From Lindgomyces ingoldianus (lineage: Eukaryota; Ascomycota; Dothideomycetes; Pleosporales; Lindgomycetaceae), in contig NW_022985190.1 of NCBI RefSeq assembly GCF_010093535.1, positions 201,443-265,442 of the forward strand: a stretch of DNA of 64,000 nt. The letters run 5' to 3'. The translations under genes were made by a program, and so were the position numbers. The notes below the pieces were generated by a model that was not told the origin of the DNA, ran no database searches, and saw only the letters and a program-made list of their open reading frames with translations. Below are positions 1-10,551 of this stretch, one piece after another; the first letter of the stretch is position 1, and each line of letters starts with the position of its first letter.

Positions 1-3000
1 AGTAATAATATTTAACTTTATAAAATACTTTACTTTACTTAGTTAGCTTAGAGTTTCTTATAAAAAAAAAATTAAGTATTAGTTTTTAATAGTAATAGTG
101 TTTAGTCCTTAGTAGTTAATGCAGAATTAAAGCCTACTTTTAGGTTTCTTTATAAATAGTATAGGTAACACTACTAGTAAGAAGCTAGCTTAAATAAACC
201 CTTTTTTTAAGTTCTTATTAAGGTATTTTTAGAGCACTTTTAATTTATTTAGTAACATTCTATATAGTAGCCTATAACTAAGTTATTTGCTAGGCTTAAG
301 AGTTATTTAGTAATTATATAGATGTTATATTAAAAGCTTATTAGACTTATCTTAAAAGAAGACATGTAACAGGTTATAGTAGTTTTAAAGGACTATTATT
401 TTTAAGTTAGTGTGTTTTTAGGGAGCTAAAGCTTAGTCTATATTAGAAATTATAACTGCGTAGATTTTATAATCTAGTTATTAAGCTAGGGTTACAAATA
501 AAGCAGGTTCTATGTAGCAGATGTCTATCTGCTGTTTAAGTCCTAGTTTATATTTAAATTAAGTAAGTAAAAGTTTCTTAAAAGCTTTCTCTTTTTTAGG
601 TTTAAGCAGTTATTAAATTATTTTATATAGCTTATTTTAATAAAAGGCCTAGCTTATTAGCCTTACTTAGGTAGTTCTTTTTTAAGTTATTAAAAAGTAG
701 GTTTAAAGACCTTTTATATTAAGTGCTATTTAAGTGTTATTTAGATGTAAGTGTAAGCATATATCTTAGCATTAAAAAGAGTTAAAGTTTAGAACTTACT
801 CTTAGTAATTAAAGGCAACCTTATGCTAATACAGCTATAGTTGTCCTAGAATTAGGTTATAACATTTTATATTTATTACATAAAGTTTAATCTACTTCTT
901 ATAGTGTTAGTAGGTAATTGTAATAGTTATAGTATAAAAAATAGAACTTTTTTTAAGTTATTTTTTATTAAATCTAGTTAGGTAAATTATTTAAGTAAGC
1001 AGTGTTAATTAAAGATTTAGTTTACATACTAGTTCTTTATTAATGTAACCTATGCTGTTTACTTCTAAGTTAATAAGAGCTTATATTAAAGCTAATATAG
1101 TTTTTTATTATAAATATATAAGAATATTAACTTAGTACTTCTAGTTATTAGTAGGAGACTTAGCCTATAAGTTAGTAGAGATTTAGTGTTAAATTAGTCC
1201 TAAAGGGCAACTTAGCCCTAGAACAAGCCTTTTTATAGGCTTCTACTACTATAGCTGCAGCTACGTTAAGAGTAGCAAAAGGGATTAGAGCTTAAATATA
1301 AGTTAAAGCTCTTATAAAAATAAGATTAAAATAGTAAGAATCTTTAATAAGTACTAGCAGCGCTACTTACATAGACTTAAGGAAAAGAAATAAAGTAGTT
1401 TTAGAAAATATAACTATGCTTACTACACTTAAAATATTAACTTTTTTTTTTATAATCTTTACACTTTTTAGAACTAACTAGAGCATAATTTAAATTAATT
1501 TTTATTATATTAGGGTTCTTATTTGCAACTGCGCTAGTTTAGGGGTGTATTAGGGCTTGTACAGAAAGGAACCTTATGTTATTATTATAGGTAGTAATTA
1601 GGTTTACATACGCGTTAAGGTTGTTTAGAAGGGGTTCTTCTACTATAGCGCGTTACAGTTTAGTTAAGAGGGAGTTATATAAGGCTATAATTAGACTTAT
1701 TTTATTTAGGCCTATATTAAATGCAAGTTAGCAGAACTTAGTAAAGTGTAAAGTAAAGCTTTTTTTTTTTTATTATAAGGTGTTTAGGTAACTTAGGGCT
1801 ATTAACTTTTTATTTAAGTCTCTATAAGTTGCTTACAAAAACACTATAAATTAGTCTAAGTTAATAATATCCTTATTTATTAGTAAGTTAATTAAGGCTG
1901 TTATATTATAGTTAAGTTAAAAGTAGGCATATAATAACTAGAAGCGTTTAGAGGGGAATTAGTCTATGTTTTCTTTAAGTTTATATTAAAGCTTATGTAA
2001 AAAAAAAAGTAAGTCTTTTTATTTTTTATTAAATAGTAAGGGATTAAGAAGTTAGTTAGATTTTATTACTAAGTTAGAAAAGTTATAAGTTATAAGTAGT
2101 GTTAAGCAGAAAAAAGTTAAGCTATCTCTAGACTTTTAGGTAAGCTTTAAGGCTAGTAAGTTCTTAGTTCCTACTACTATAATAAAAGTTAAAGTAGAAA
2201 TAAACTACTTAATAGCATAAAGCTATTTTTTAAAGTCTTTTTAAAAAGCTTTAAAGCTTATAATGTAGCAGCTTTTTTATAAAGTAAGCGCTTTTTAGAA
2301 GGCTTCTTAGCTTGCTTTAATAGCTTAGAGTTATGTAAGTACTAAGCTTATTAGATTAGATTTAGAGGCTATTCTTAGCTAAAGTTTTAACACAACATAA
2401 TATTATAATTATGCATAAGTAAGGTTATAGAGCTTTGCAGAGGTCTAGTTTAATTACTACATAAAGTATTATAGTAAGTATAAGATGTTATGTAAGGAAT
2501 AGAAAAGTTTAGAAAAAAATTAGTAATTAAATACTTAGCTTAAAAGTCTAAGCGCTTTAGGTATAAATTAAGCCTGTTCTAGGTTTAGTTAGTGTTAAGG
2601 CAGTTTATGCTTAAGTTTATGTCTATGTTGTGTTGTGTTTGTGTTAGACGTGCACTAATAATACTCTAGTACGCGTCTAATACAGTTATGTCTAGGATCC
2701 GGGGAGGATACCGTGACATATATCTACTTATACCTAGATCTTTTTTAAAGTGTTTAGTTATTTAATAAAAAAGGTTTAAGAAAGTTTATAAGCTACTTAG
2801 CTTTATTTTAATTTTTATTAGTAAAAGTATTAGCTAAAAGGCTAAAACTAGTATACTTATTAATTTTATGCTTATTAGTAGCTTTTTATTAGTATATAAA
2901 CTTTAAGATAGCCTCTTTAAGATCTAAATAGTAAAAAGGTATTAAATAAGTAAAAAAAATTTAATTCTACTATTCTACACTAGTTTAAGTGTGCTAAATG

Positions 3001-3213
3001 TTTAAAAAAAAGTCCTTTTTAAAAACTTAACACTTAATAGTAGTAAAAAGCTCTTTTTACTTCTATAAAGCTATAATTATGTTTATAAAGTTATAAAGTT
3101 TACTAATTACTTTACACCTTTAATATAGCTTAAACTAATTATAAAAAGTATAGTAAAAAAGCTTTTCTTTTTATATACTTAAACTTTTACTATAGATAAT
3201 AAACTTAGCTATT
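1..3213. mobile_element. AT-rich RIP-type transposon debris
   Basis: The stretch is extremely AT-rich. TA dinucleotides are abundant and no reading frame stays open, as expected when repeat-induced point mutation turns CA into TA and TG into TA. On the + strand around 2270-2500 a frame broken mainly by TAG and TAA (mutated CAG and CAA) faintly recalls the RNase H-like end of Gypsy-type Pol, including an AFQK start and an RLD...ILS(Q) stretch. A GC-richer patch at about 2640-2718 ends in CCGTGACA (2711-2718), the reverse complement of the first eight bases of the solo LTR at 3293, so an LTR edge is possible there. The Gypsy assignment is tentative. Confidence 0.6.
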
Positions 3214-3287
3214 AACATACTTCACAGGCGAGTTGCTTACACACCTGAGTCGCTTACTTTTGCTAAGACCACACCCTAACAAACTCT
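3214..3287 (+). mobile_element. Truncated copy of a TA-flanked transposon terminus
   Basis: After a TA dinucleotide the sequence reads like the end of the inverted-repeat element at 3573-4671: the ACATACTT start, a GTTGCTTACACACCT block and CTTACTTTTGCTAAGACC are shared. This copy keeps more G and C (CTGAGTCGC against CTAAGTTGC), so it is less mutated than its neighbour. It stops at the solo LTR. It shows that at least three termini of one Tc1/mariner-type family sit within 1.5 kb. Confidence 0.6.
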
Positions 3288-3292
3288 ATTAT

Positions 3293-3496
3293 TGTCACGG
3301 TCGGCATGCTCAAGCTACAAGCAAGAGGTGGTGTAACTTAACTAGATTAAACTAAGAAGCAGAGGAGCTGCTCTGCGAGTTTAAATATACATGTGCGCCC
3401 CCTGCCAAGGCGCTACTCGTAGCACTAGCGTGCTACTCGTTGCGCAAGAGAGGGAGCTGATGCCGCAGAGCATGTGACGCGGTACGCGCCGTCACA
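3293..3496 (+). mobile_element. Solo LTR with 5-bp target duplication
   Basis: A 204-bp segment begins TGTCACGG and ends CGTCACA, the TG...CA borders of a long terminal repeat. It is flanked on both sides by ATTAT (3288-3292 and 3497-3501), a 5-bp target-site duplication as made by LTR-retrotransposon integrase. It is clearly GC-richer than its surroundings, so it is either younger than the mutation of the block or escaped it. No internal retrotransposon region is attached, which suggests excision by LTR-LTR recombination. Family (Gypsy or Copia) cannot be told. Confidence 0.8.
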
Positions 3497-3572
3497 ATTA
3501 TAGCCTATAACAACCCGCTCCAGCACTATATAGTACAGTACAGCTTAGAATATTATTTAGATACTACTTCTA

Positions 3573-4671
3573 ACGTACTTTACAGGCAAGTTGCTTACAC
3601 ACCTAAGTTGCTTACTTTTGCTAAGACCCTACTAAACTACCCTTCCTACACTAATGCGTTTCTAATAACACTACTTAGAGGCGCTAAAAAAACGTTAGAT
3701 ACAGCTTACACTTTAAGCTTTTAAATAAAACATAAAACTTTTAAAGAAACATGCTGCAGCTATGTATAAAGTCTTTTAAAAAATAATAAATAACTATAGC
3801 ACTAGACAACTTTTACAAGCTAATTCTACAGCTAACTTATAAAGGCTAGGTAATAAGAAGAAGCAGGTGATTATTAAGACTATACTTAAGCTATATATGC
3901 AAGGATTTTCCTCTTAGATAGCATTTATAGCATTTATAGCTAATTCTTTACGCGCTAAGCATAATCTAGGCTATATTAGCATAAACTAGCCTAGTATGTT
4001 TATAAAGTGTTATTTAAAGCTTAAAGTAAAGTTTTAAGCATAAGTATAGTTAATAGATATTTAGCCTATAATAAAGCCTATCTTGCTAAAGTTGTACATG
4101 TTATTATCCTAGATGCTATACTTAGCTTTAATATTCTCTATAAGGCTAAACCTGCCCTAAATTACTCTAGGACCCTTACAGAGGGCTCTTTTATAGTTGT
4201 ACTACGCGTAAACGTTACTTTAAGGTCTAGATAACACTTCTTAAACGTACTAGGCTAGTTTATGCTAATATAGCCTAGATTATGCTTAGCGCGTAAAGAA
4301 TTAGCTATATTAGCTATAAATGCTATCTAAAAGGAAAATCCTTATACATATAGCTTAAGTATAGTCTTAATAATTATTTACTTCTTCTTATTACCTAGCC
4401 TTTATAAGTTAGCTGTAGAATTAGCTTGTAAAGGTTATCTAGCGCTATAGTTATTTATTATCTTTTAAGAGACTCTATATATAGCTGCAGCATGTTTCTT
4501 TAAGAGTTTTATATTTTATTTAAAAGCTTAAAGCATAAGCTGTATCTAACATTCTTTTAGCGCGTCTAAGTAGTGTTGTTAGGAATGCATTAGTGTAGGA
4601 AGAGTAGTTTAGTAGGGTCTTAGCAAAAGTAAGCAACTTAGGTGTGTGAGCAACTTGCCCGTGAAGTACGT
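3573..4671. mobile_element. Near-palindromic DNA element with long inverted arms and TA duplication
   Basis: The element starts ACGTACTT after TA (3571-3572) and ends AAGTACGT before TA (4672-4673). The left arm (3573 to about 4060) matches the reverse complement of the right arm (about 4190 to 4671) almost throughout, leaving a centre of only about 130 bp. Most differences between the arms are C/T or G/A transitions, as RIP would leave. TA duplication and the terminus style fit the Tc1/mariner superfamily. No intact transposase is left, so this is either a foldback (MITE-like) derivative or two head-to-head copies of one terminus. Confidence 0.7.
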
Positions 4672-4720
4672 TACTTCTTACTTACACATTTGCGTGTTAT
4701 GCTTAGTCTTCTAAAACTAC

Positions 4721-5014
4721 TCATCCGTTCTTATTTATACCCTTAATATTGCGGTTATCTCTCTCCTCCCGGCGTTTCTCGAGTCCCTTAAAAAGCTTGC
4801 TTCCAACTCCTCTAGCCGGACTATTAGAGACATCCTGAAACTCATCCCCATTGCAGTCGCAACCTTGGAAATCTTCCACCTGCTCCGCCTCTCTCTTCGA
4901 ATTGTCATGATGGACAGTTTTAGCTTCACCCTTGACCACTGAGAATATCTCTTTGGCCTTTTGTAACAAGCTTTTCTTCTCCGCATGCTTCTTTTTCTCC
5001 GGTGTGTTGTCCAT
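4721..5014 (-). CDS. Small charged hypothetical protein
   Basis: A single open frame of 97 residues starts at an ATG at 5014 and ends just inside the edge of the AT-rich transposon block. The product is hydrophilic and rich in Lys, Glu and Asp (starts MDNTPEKKKHAEKK). It has no signal peptide or membrane segment, and one short CDC motif near residue 53. I recognise no family. Codon composition is normal for the genome rather than RIP-like, which argues that it is a real gene lying right at the border. Introns or another start are possible. It could also be a chance ORF. Confidence 0.4.
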   Translation of the reverse strand: MDNTPEKKKHAEKKSLLQKAKEIFSVVKGEAKTVHHDNSKREAEQVEDFQGCDCNGDEFQDVSNSPARGVGSKLFKGLEKRREERDNRNIKGINKNG

Positions 5015-5412
5015 GTGTGCAGAGTCTGGGCAGGATGTCCAGATACTGATAGAAAAGGGGTTGCGGAAGAAAGCAATGAGCCTGTACTTGGCTGCGCATC
5101 AGAAGCGCTATGCCGCTGAATTCACAGTCCCAACATGCTTAACAATCACAGTGAATGTTCACGCACGTGCCTACTAGCAGATTCACCACCTGGCTTGTCT
5201 TGTGACATGACGAAACCTCCGGCTGCACAATGTTGGCGAGTGCCTAAGGTGATATATCTACCTGTTTCAAGTTCCAAAGGGTCAGCCTTCTATTATTCAT
5301 AGCTGAAGAATATATATATATATAGGTGGATAAAATTGCACGTGCGACACTATCTTCAGCACAATTGCTAATCATTACAAATCGTTAGCCAATGACATTA
5401 TTGCAGTTTTTC

Positions 5413-5419
5413 CTATAAA
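5413..5419 (+). promoter_or_regulatory. TATA-like box of the small gene at 5464
   Basis: TATAAAA lies 45 bp upstream of the ATG at 5464, a typical fungal TATA position. It supports transcription of the short spliced gene downstream. Confidence 0.4.
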
Positions 5420-5463
5420 AGGGGTTTAGCTTTAGCTTGGAGTAGAGTGGTTATCATACCATC

Positions 5464-5740
5464 ATGTTAAACATTGATCTGGCCGCTGTTGCTAGCGCAA
5501 AGAAAATGATCATTGAGTTCTTGGATAGCGTCGCCGAAGCTGGATATTTGGACATAGTCAATGACAACTTGGTAGGTTGTTGTATTCTTGTATGGGCTTG
5601 GTGTAATGAAGGTTTCTTTGGAGGTTGGAGATGATCTAGAGATTATGCGATTTAAGAAGGATTGGATGATGTATTTATAGAGTATGGTTCATGTGCAGAT
5701 GGATGACTGGGACCATGAAATGCCTTGTTCATGCCATTAA
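5464..5740 (+). CDS. Spliced 49-residue hypothetical peptide
   Basis: Exon 1 (5464-5571) reads 36 codons from ATG. A 127-nt intron with GTAGGT donor and GTGCAG acceptor (5572-5698) joins in frame to a 13-codon exon ending at TAA 5740. The product is 49 residues, acidic in its second half, and ends in Cys-Ser-Cys-His. It has no signal peptide and its C-terminus is not a CaaX box, so it is not an obvious pheromone precursor. A TATA-like box lies 45 bp upstream. If the intron were retained the frame would stop after 57 codons. I do not recognise the family. The gene model rests on splice sites only. Confidence 0.4.
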
Positions 5741-6056
5741 TACTTCGCAAATTGTTCGTCATTCTTGCACTAGAGCGCAGTGAGGGCCACGCCTTTGATA
5801 CGGTACGTACTAGATAGAAGTACTGTCAACAATAGTCTTCAACTGTACTAGCATCGGCATAACCTTCTATATCGTCAACACGAAGCAGTGGGTCTAAGTA
5901 TATCGAAGAGCGTTACAGTGCCACCTGAGCTGACGCAACCATTCGACGTCGCTTCACCAGGTGACTCTTCCCCCATCCACCCAATAAAGCATGCAAGCGC
6001 ACGAAGACCTCGCAACTGAGTTTCGAGCACATTGACATCATATTAATACCACCATC
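5741..6056. other. Intergenic, nothing recognised
   Basis: This 316-bp spacer between the short + strand gene and the 3' end of VPS53 holds no convincing ORF or repeat. It probably carries the 3' untranslated regions of both convergent genes. Confidence 0.5.
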
Positions 6057-8806
6057 CTACTTCCCTTCCTCACTCCTCCCAAACCCCCTGAACCCGACAT
6101 CCCTCCTAAAAAACTTCCCAATATTCTTCAAATTCTCGTTCAAATTCCCCTTCCCTTCTCCAGACTCCCCCACACCACCCTGTTGCCCAGGCGCTGGACT
6201 CCCAAATCGATCCACCCCATCCCTCGCTGCATTCACAATCGCATTTCCAAAAGCCGCGGGATCGAATCTCCCACTGCCCAAGCTAGGCGTCCCCATCACA
6301 CTAGCCGCATTCCCTAGACTGCCAATCCCGCTTCCCATGCCATGGCCCGTCTGGACTTGCAGCGGGGTAAGCAGCGGGCTGTTCTGCACGAGACTTTCAT
6401 TGGATGGGGATGCGCGAAATGCGGCGAAGAGGTCAAGGAGCACGGGTTGTTCGGATTTGCGGATGCCCTTGAGATCGAGGATTTTGCGGAAGTTGGTGTC
6501 AGACTTGTCGGCGATGTGGATGAGGTAGGCTTGCACGAGGGCTTCGGGGGGTGAGGGACGGACTTGCAGGGTTTTGAGGAGAGGGTCAATTTTGGACATT
6601 GACTGGTTTACGCGTTTTACGAAGCTGGTGAGATATTAGGAGGTGGAGGGACTAGTATGGAGAGTTGAGGAAGAGCATAACTTACCTAGCTGGTGGTGCT
6701 GCCCCAGGCTCGTCATTCAGCGTGGGAATCTCCATAAAGCCTTTCTTGAGAACGTAAGAGTCCAGTAACATCTGCTCAGCACCGACTTCAGAGATGGGCT
6801 TGCTCTGTACGATGTTTGCAATATACGTAGTCGCCATCAAGTCCACTAAGTTATCGCAAAAAGCCCTTGCATACTGCTGCTTATGCAAACACTTCAGAAC
6901 CTCTGTTGACCGGTTTTTCACGTGGTGCAACAGTTCTGCTACATATGTGCTTTGGTCACCCACACTTTCCAGCCTGCTCCAGGGTGTATTGCGCATTTCA
7001 CGCCAACTAGGCTCACAGTCTATCTCGACTTTCCGGACGAGAGTGCGGACCGTGGCAGATGCAATGCCCATGAAGGCATCTGCCTGGCTTTGGAGATCAA
7101 CCTTTGTGCGGAGGTCCTCATCTATTCGACCCTTGATCTTTTCTTCTAATTGGTTGCAGGTGATATAGCAGTAATCAGCTGTATTGAGGATGAGAGCGGC
7201 ATCTTCGATGGAAGGTCCCTGTGGTCCAGGTCTTTCACTCAGGAAATGGTACAGCACCTGCTGGCCGTACTGATCAAGGTATTTAGCGAACGTGTTTGAA
7301 AGCTCCAGTAATCTGGTACCGGTTGAGAGTTTAGCGCATTGCGCAAGGGTGAGCCTGTAGAAGTGGAATAGCTCAGTGGACGATGGGATGACAGCCTGTG
7401 CAGAGAACTCCTCCTCTTCGTTGCGGACAGGCTGCTGGCGATATTTGGGGATCAAAGTGGCAAGTTGCCTAGATCAGTTAGCTTTGTGCGAGCATGCAGC
7501 CATTATCACATTGCATACTTATCTTGAGACTCCACCCAAAGACTCATATAGGGTTCGAACGCCTCGGAGATGGCCTGGCTAAAGCCGTGTGGCCGGTCAT
7601 CCTTAGACGCCATGGTGTCGATGGAGGATCGGGACTGTGCGCGTGAGCAATAGTAAGATCCGGGGTAGGCATAAACCAACCTCCGGGGAGAACTTGCGTT
7701 CAAGGTTGTGCTCGAAGTTTAATGTTTCCTGCAGGCATGAGAGGAGGAGATCGACATCCAGGGTCTGGCCATCACCTCTTCGCATGGATCGTTGCAGGAT
7801 TGCCTTGAAGTCATCCCGCGTGCCTTCACAAAACGAGTTGGCGAGCATCTCATTCACCTTCCAATAGGGTGGGAAAATGGCGGCATGCTCAACATCGTAG
7901 GTTTTCATCATACGATTGAACCACGAGTAGCGCCTCGAAATATTGTCCAATGAGCCGGCCTGTGAGTTGTTAGCAAGGCCTGTAGAGGATTCACGTAAGG
8001 CGGGGCACAGACTTCATCATTTCCACGAAACACCTGTCTATATTCCCGCAATTGCGTGTTGCAATACCAATTGATAAGCCGCGATCTAGCATGATCGCCC
8101 AGGGTATCCATCACCAAGCACGCTTCGGTCAGCATGGCTCTCCGCTGTGCAACCTCGCCCTTGGCGAACGTGACCTCGAAGTCCTCACAGACCTGCTCGA
8201 GCAGCTCGTGCTGCAGATCAGCCACATTACGGCTAAGGGCCGCGATCTGGTCGATGGACCTATAGCTCTTGAAGTGGGCCACTAGCTGGATGACGGCCTG
8301 CAGCAGCTGGGCACACTCCCTATACTGGCGCGACTTACTCAGGCTGCGCAGCTGCTCGTATGCTGTGGTCAACATTTGCAGCCTCTTCAATGCGGTCATG
8401 GACAGCGTCAGGTTGCGTTTCGTGTTGTCTAGCCGCTTGATATCAGCCGTCATCTCCGTGATGGTGTGCTCGGTGTGGATGGCCCGCTCGCGCACGCTCT
8501 CGATTTTCCTGAACAGGTCGGCCAGGTCGGCCTTGGCGGCCTGGATGCGCTGGACACTGTCGGCATCGGACGCCGACTGGGTAGCGACGAAGGCGGCGAT
8601 GTCCTCGTCCAGGTCATCTTGGTAGCTGCGAAGCGTTTCAGCGGTCGCCGCCACGGACGAGAGCGTCGAAGGATGAGCGAAGATGGCGTTTAGGTGACCG
8701 ATGGGATCGTATTCAGCTAGAGCATATCGTCAACTCATGTTCGCGACCGGAAGGGGGGGTTAGGGGAGCGCGCACCAGAATCCAGTGAAGATGAAGGCGC
8801 AGGCAT
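6057..8806 (-). CDS. VPS53: Vps53, GARP vesicle-tethering complex subunit
   Basis: Vps53 is a subunit of the Golgi-associated retrograde protein (GARP) complex, which tethers endosome-derived vesicles at the trans-Golgi network. Six exons (8776-8806, 8013-8716, 7681-7959, 7519-7634, 6686-7468, 6057-6624) splice to 826 residues, the usual fungal length. The first 31-nt exon is needed for the ATG, because an in-frame TGA blocks other upstream starts. The joint gives the family signature EYDPIGHLNAIF followed by HPSTLSS. The N-terminal half is a coiled coil (DDLDEDIAAF onward, Vps53_N). The C-terminal domain contains YVAELLHHVKN and the RKILDLKG block near the end. The last 100 residues are Gly/Ser-rich and probably disordered. 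The gene looks intact. Intron ends agree with frame at every joint. Confidence 0.93.
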
Positions 8807-9252
8807 GAAGTCCACCTCGCTCGAGCATTGACCCGCGACGCTCGCGGTACCTGGCCAATTTGTTTGTCGCAGCTGACCGCGCGTCGTGAAATGCGCCCGA
8901 AGAACAGGAAACCGGTCGACGGCAGTGGTTGCGGGTGCAGAATTACAAGATATTGGCAGAAGATGATGTTCATGCAACCTAATGATGTTCTAAGGTTGGT
9001 GTTCACTTGCAGGGAACAATTGCGGGGTCTGTGCGTGTCAAAGCACCTTGAGCGACTACGCCACCATATTATCGAACTCTGCTCTCAAAATGGCCTTTCG
9101 TATCATGCAAAACAAGGAGTGCCCTAAAATCAGGGGCAATTACTATCCCACTCCGCTAGATGTAGTACTCGAAGCTTTTTGTAATCCTTGCCACCCTGCC
9201 AAATTCACGCTAAGAAACATGCCCATCCTGGAAAGCTGCGTCCAATGCTTCA
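8807..9252. other. Intergenic: VPS53 promoter and chitinase 3' region
   Basis: This 446-bp spacer between two genes in the same (-) direction should hold the VPS53 promoter and the chitinase 3' untranslated region. Short + strand ORFs here have no protein-like features. Nothing else was seen. Confidence 0.5.
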
Positions 9253-10551
9253 TTATTGAGGAAACAGACCCACGAATCCACTAAACACCAAACTCCTATC
9301 CTTCTGTGTGAGAGCGCTAGCGTCCCCTGTTCCCGTCCAATAGAACAGCCCGCCGAGCCCGTTCTGTCGTACATACTTCGCCTTCATCTTCACCGTTTGC
9401 GGGGTATCGTAGGTAACGAAACCCCCGTCTCCCCCAACGCAGTAAGCCGCTCCCACCTTCTCGTCTATACATTCCTCGGCCCCGGGCCGGGGGAGGTCTC
9501 GATATTCAAACGTGCCCTCCTCTCCTGCATGGCCAGAGTACGAATGCCCCACCCCACGCGTGCCAGTGAAGGATCGCCCATACGCCGGCACCCCCATGAC
9601 GATTTTGTTTGGAGGGACGCCTTGTCGGACCATGTACGAAACAGCAGAGTGGCATGAAATGGCCGCTTCAGGGCTATGTGGAATCTGCGGTGTGAACAGC
9701 TGAGAATGGTGACCACATTTCTTCACCCACGGGCCTGCGAAGTCGTACGACATCAAGTTAATCATATCCAAGTAGTTGGAAGCATGAGCCAGATTGATAT
9801 GCTGGAGGGCCCACTCGCCGGCAGGCAGAGCCGAGGACAGGGTGTATTGGGGAGCAGGCAGATGCGTTCTCAAAGCAGCTAACAGTGCAACGAAGTCCTC
9901 TCCCTGCCGACGATCAGAAGGATGTTCCCAATCAACTAGGAGGAACGTTAGCACGTCAAATGCTAGTAATGAAGCATTACTTGCGAATCTATCGACTCAC
10001 TATCAATGCCGTCAATACCGAACTGCTGTACCAACCCTAGGGCAGTCTGGGCGAACCTCTCCCTAGAATCCGCATGGCGAGCTACTTCCGCAAAAGGTTC
10101 ACTGCCCTTGCCCCCACCACCAACTGAGAGCACAACCCTGAGCTTCGTGTACTTCTTCTTCAGCAATGCAAAGGAATTGAGACACCCTTGGGTTGCAGGG
10201 ACATCTCCCGCACCGGGGACTTCAATCTGTGTGTCAGCCCACTCATCGCTCAGCTGCGAACAGGTCAGTTAACGAGTATATGGGGGACAAAAAGGGGCAA
10301 GAAAATACATAAACTGTTCCATCAGACTTCACCCTAGAAAACAGTTAGCAGAGGATGTGAACCCGGATGGTCAGTAATCACCAGGCAAAGGCGTAGAACA
10401 CGTGAGAAATGACGTCGAAGTTGAGAGATACCGGCGGTTGGTCACGGTAGATGCGCCAGTTGGGGTAGTAGACTCCGTTCCAGTACATGGCTACTGGAGG
10501 TGTTGAGGAGACGGAATTCTCGTCAAAGTAACGCGGGGCAAATCGGCTCAT
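9253..10551 (-). CDS. GH18 family chitinase, no signal peptide
   Basis: A glycoside hydrolase family 18 chitinase, which cleaves beta-1,4 bonds of chitin by substrate-assisted catalysis. Four exons (10382-10551, 10309-10333, 10001-10253, 9253-9935) give 376 residues. The third splice joint rebuilds the catalytic DGIDIDWE motif (DxxDxDxE, Glu as proton donor), so the enzyme is probably active. Other family motifs are VVLSVGGGG, MINLMSYDFAGPW and a late FYWTGTGD. The N-terminus starts MSRFAPRYFDENS and has no hydrophobic leader. No chitin-binding or Ser/Thr-rich tail is present. This fits a compact, cytosolic subgroup A-type enzyme for wall turnover or autolysis rather than a secreted digestive one. 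An unseen upstream exon with a leader is possible but there is no sign of one. Confidence 0.9.

Noticed and set aside
4735..5177. Alternative ORFs overlapping the small gene at 4721-5014
   Set aside because: They are other-frame shadows of the same segment. Only the charged 97-residue frame reads like a protein.
7551..7565. GGTTCGAAC resembling a tRNA B box
   Set aside because: It lies within a VPS53 exon and has no A box or cloverleaf around it.
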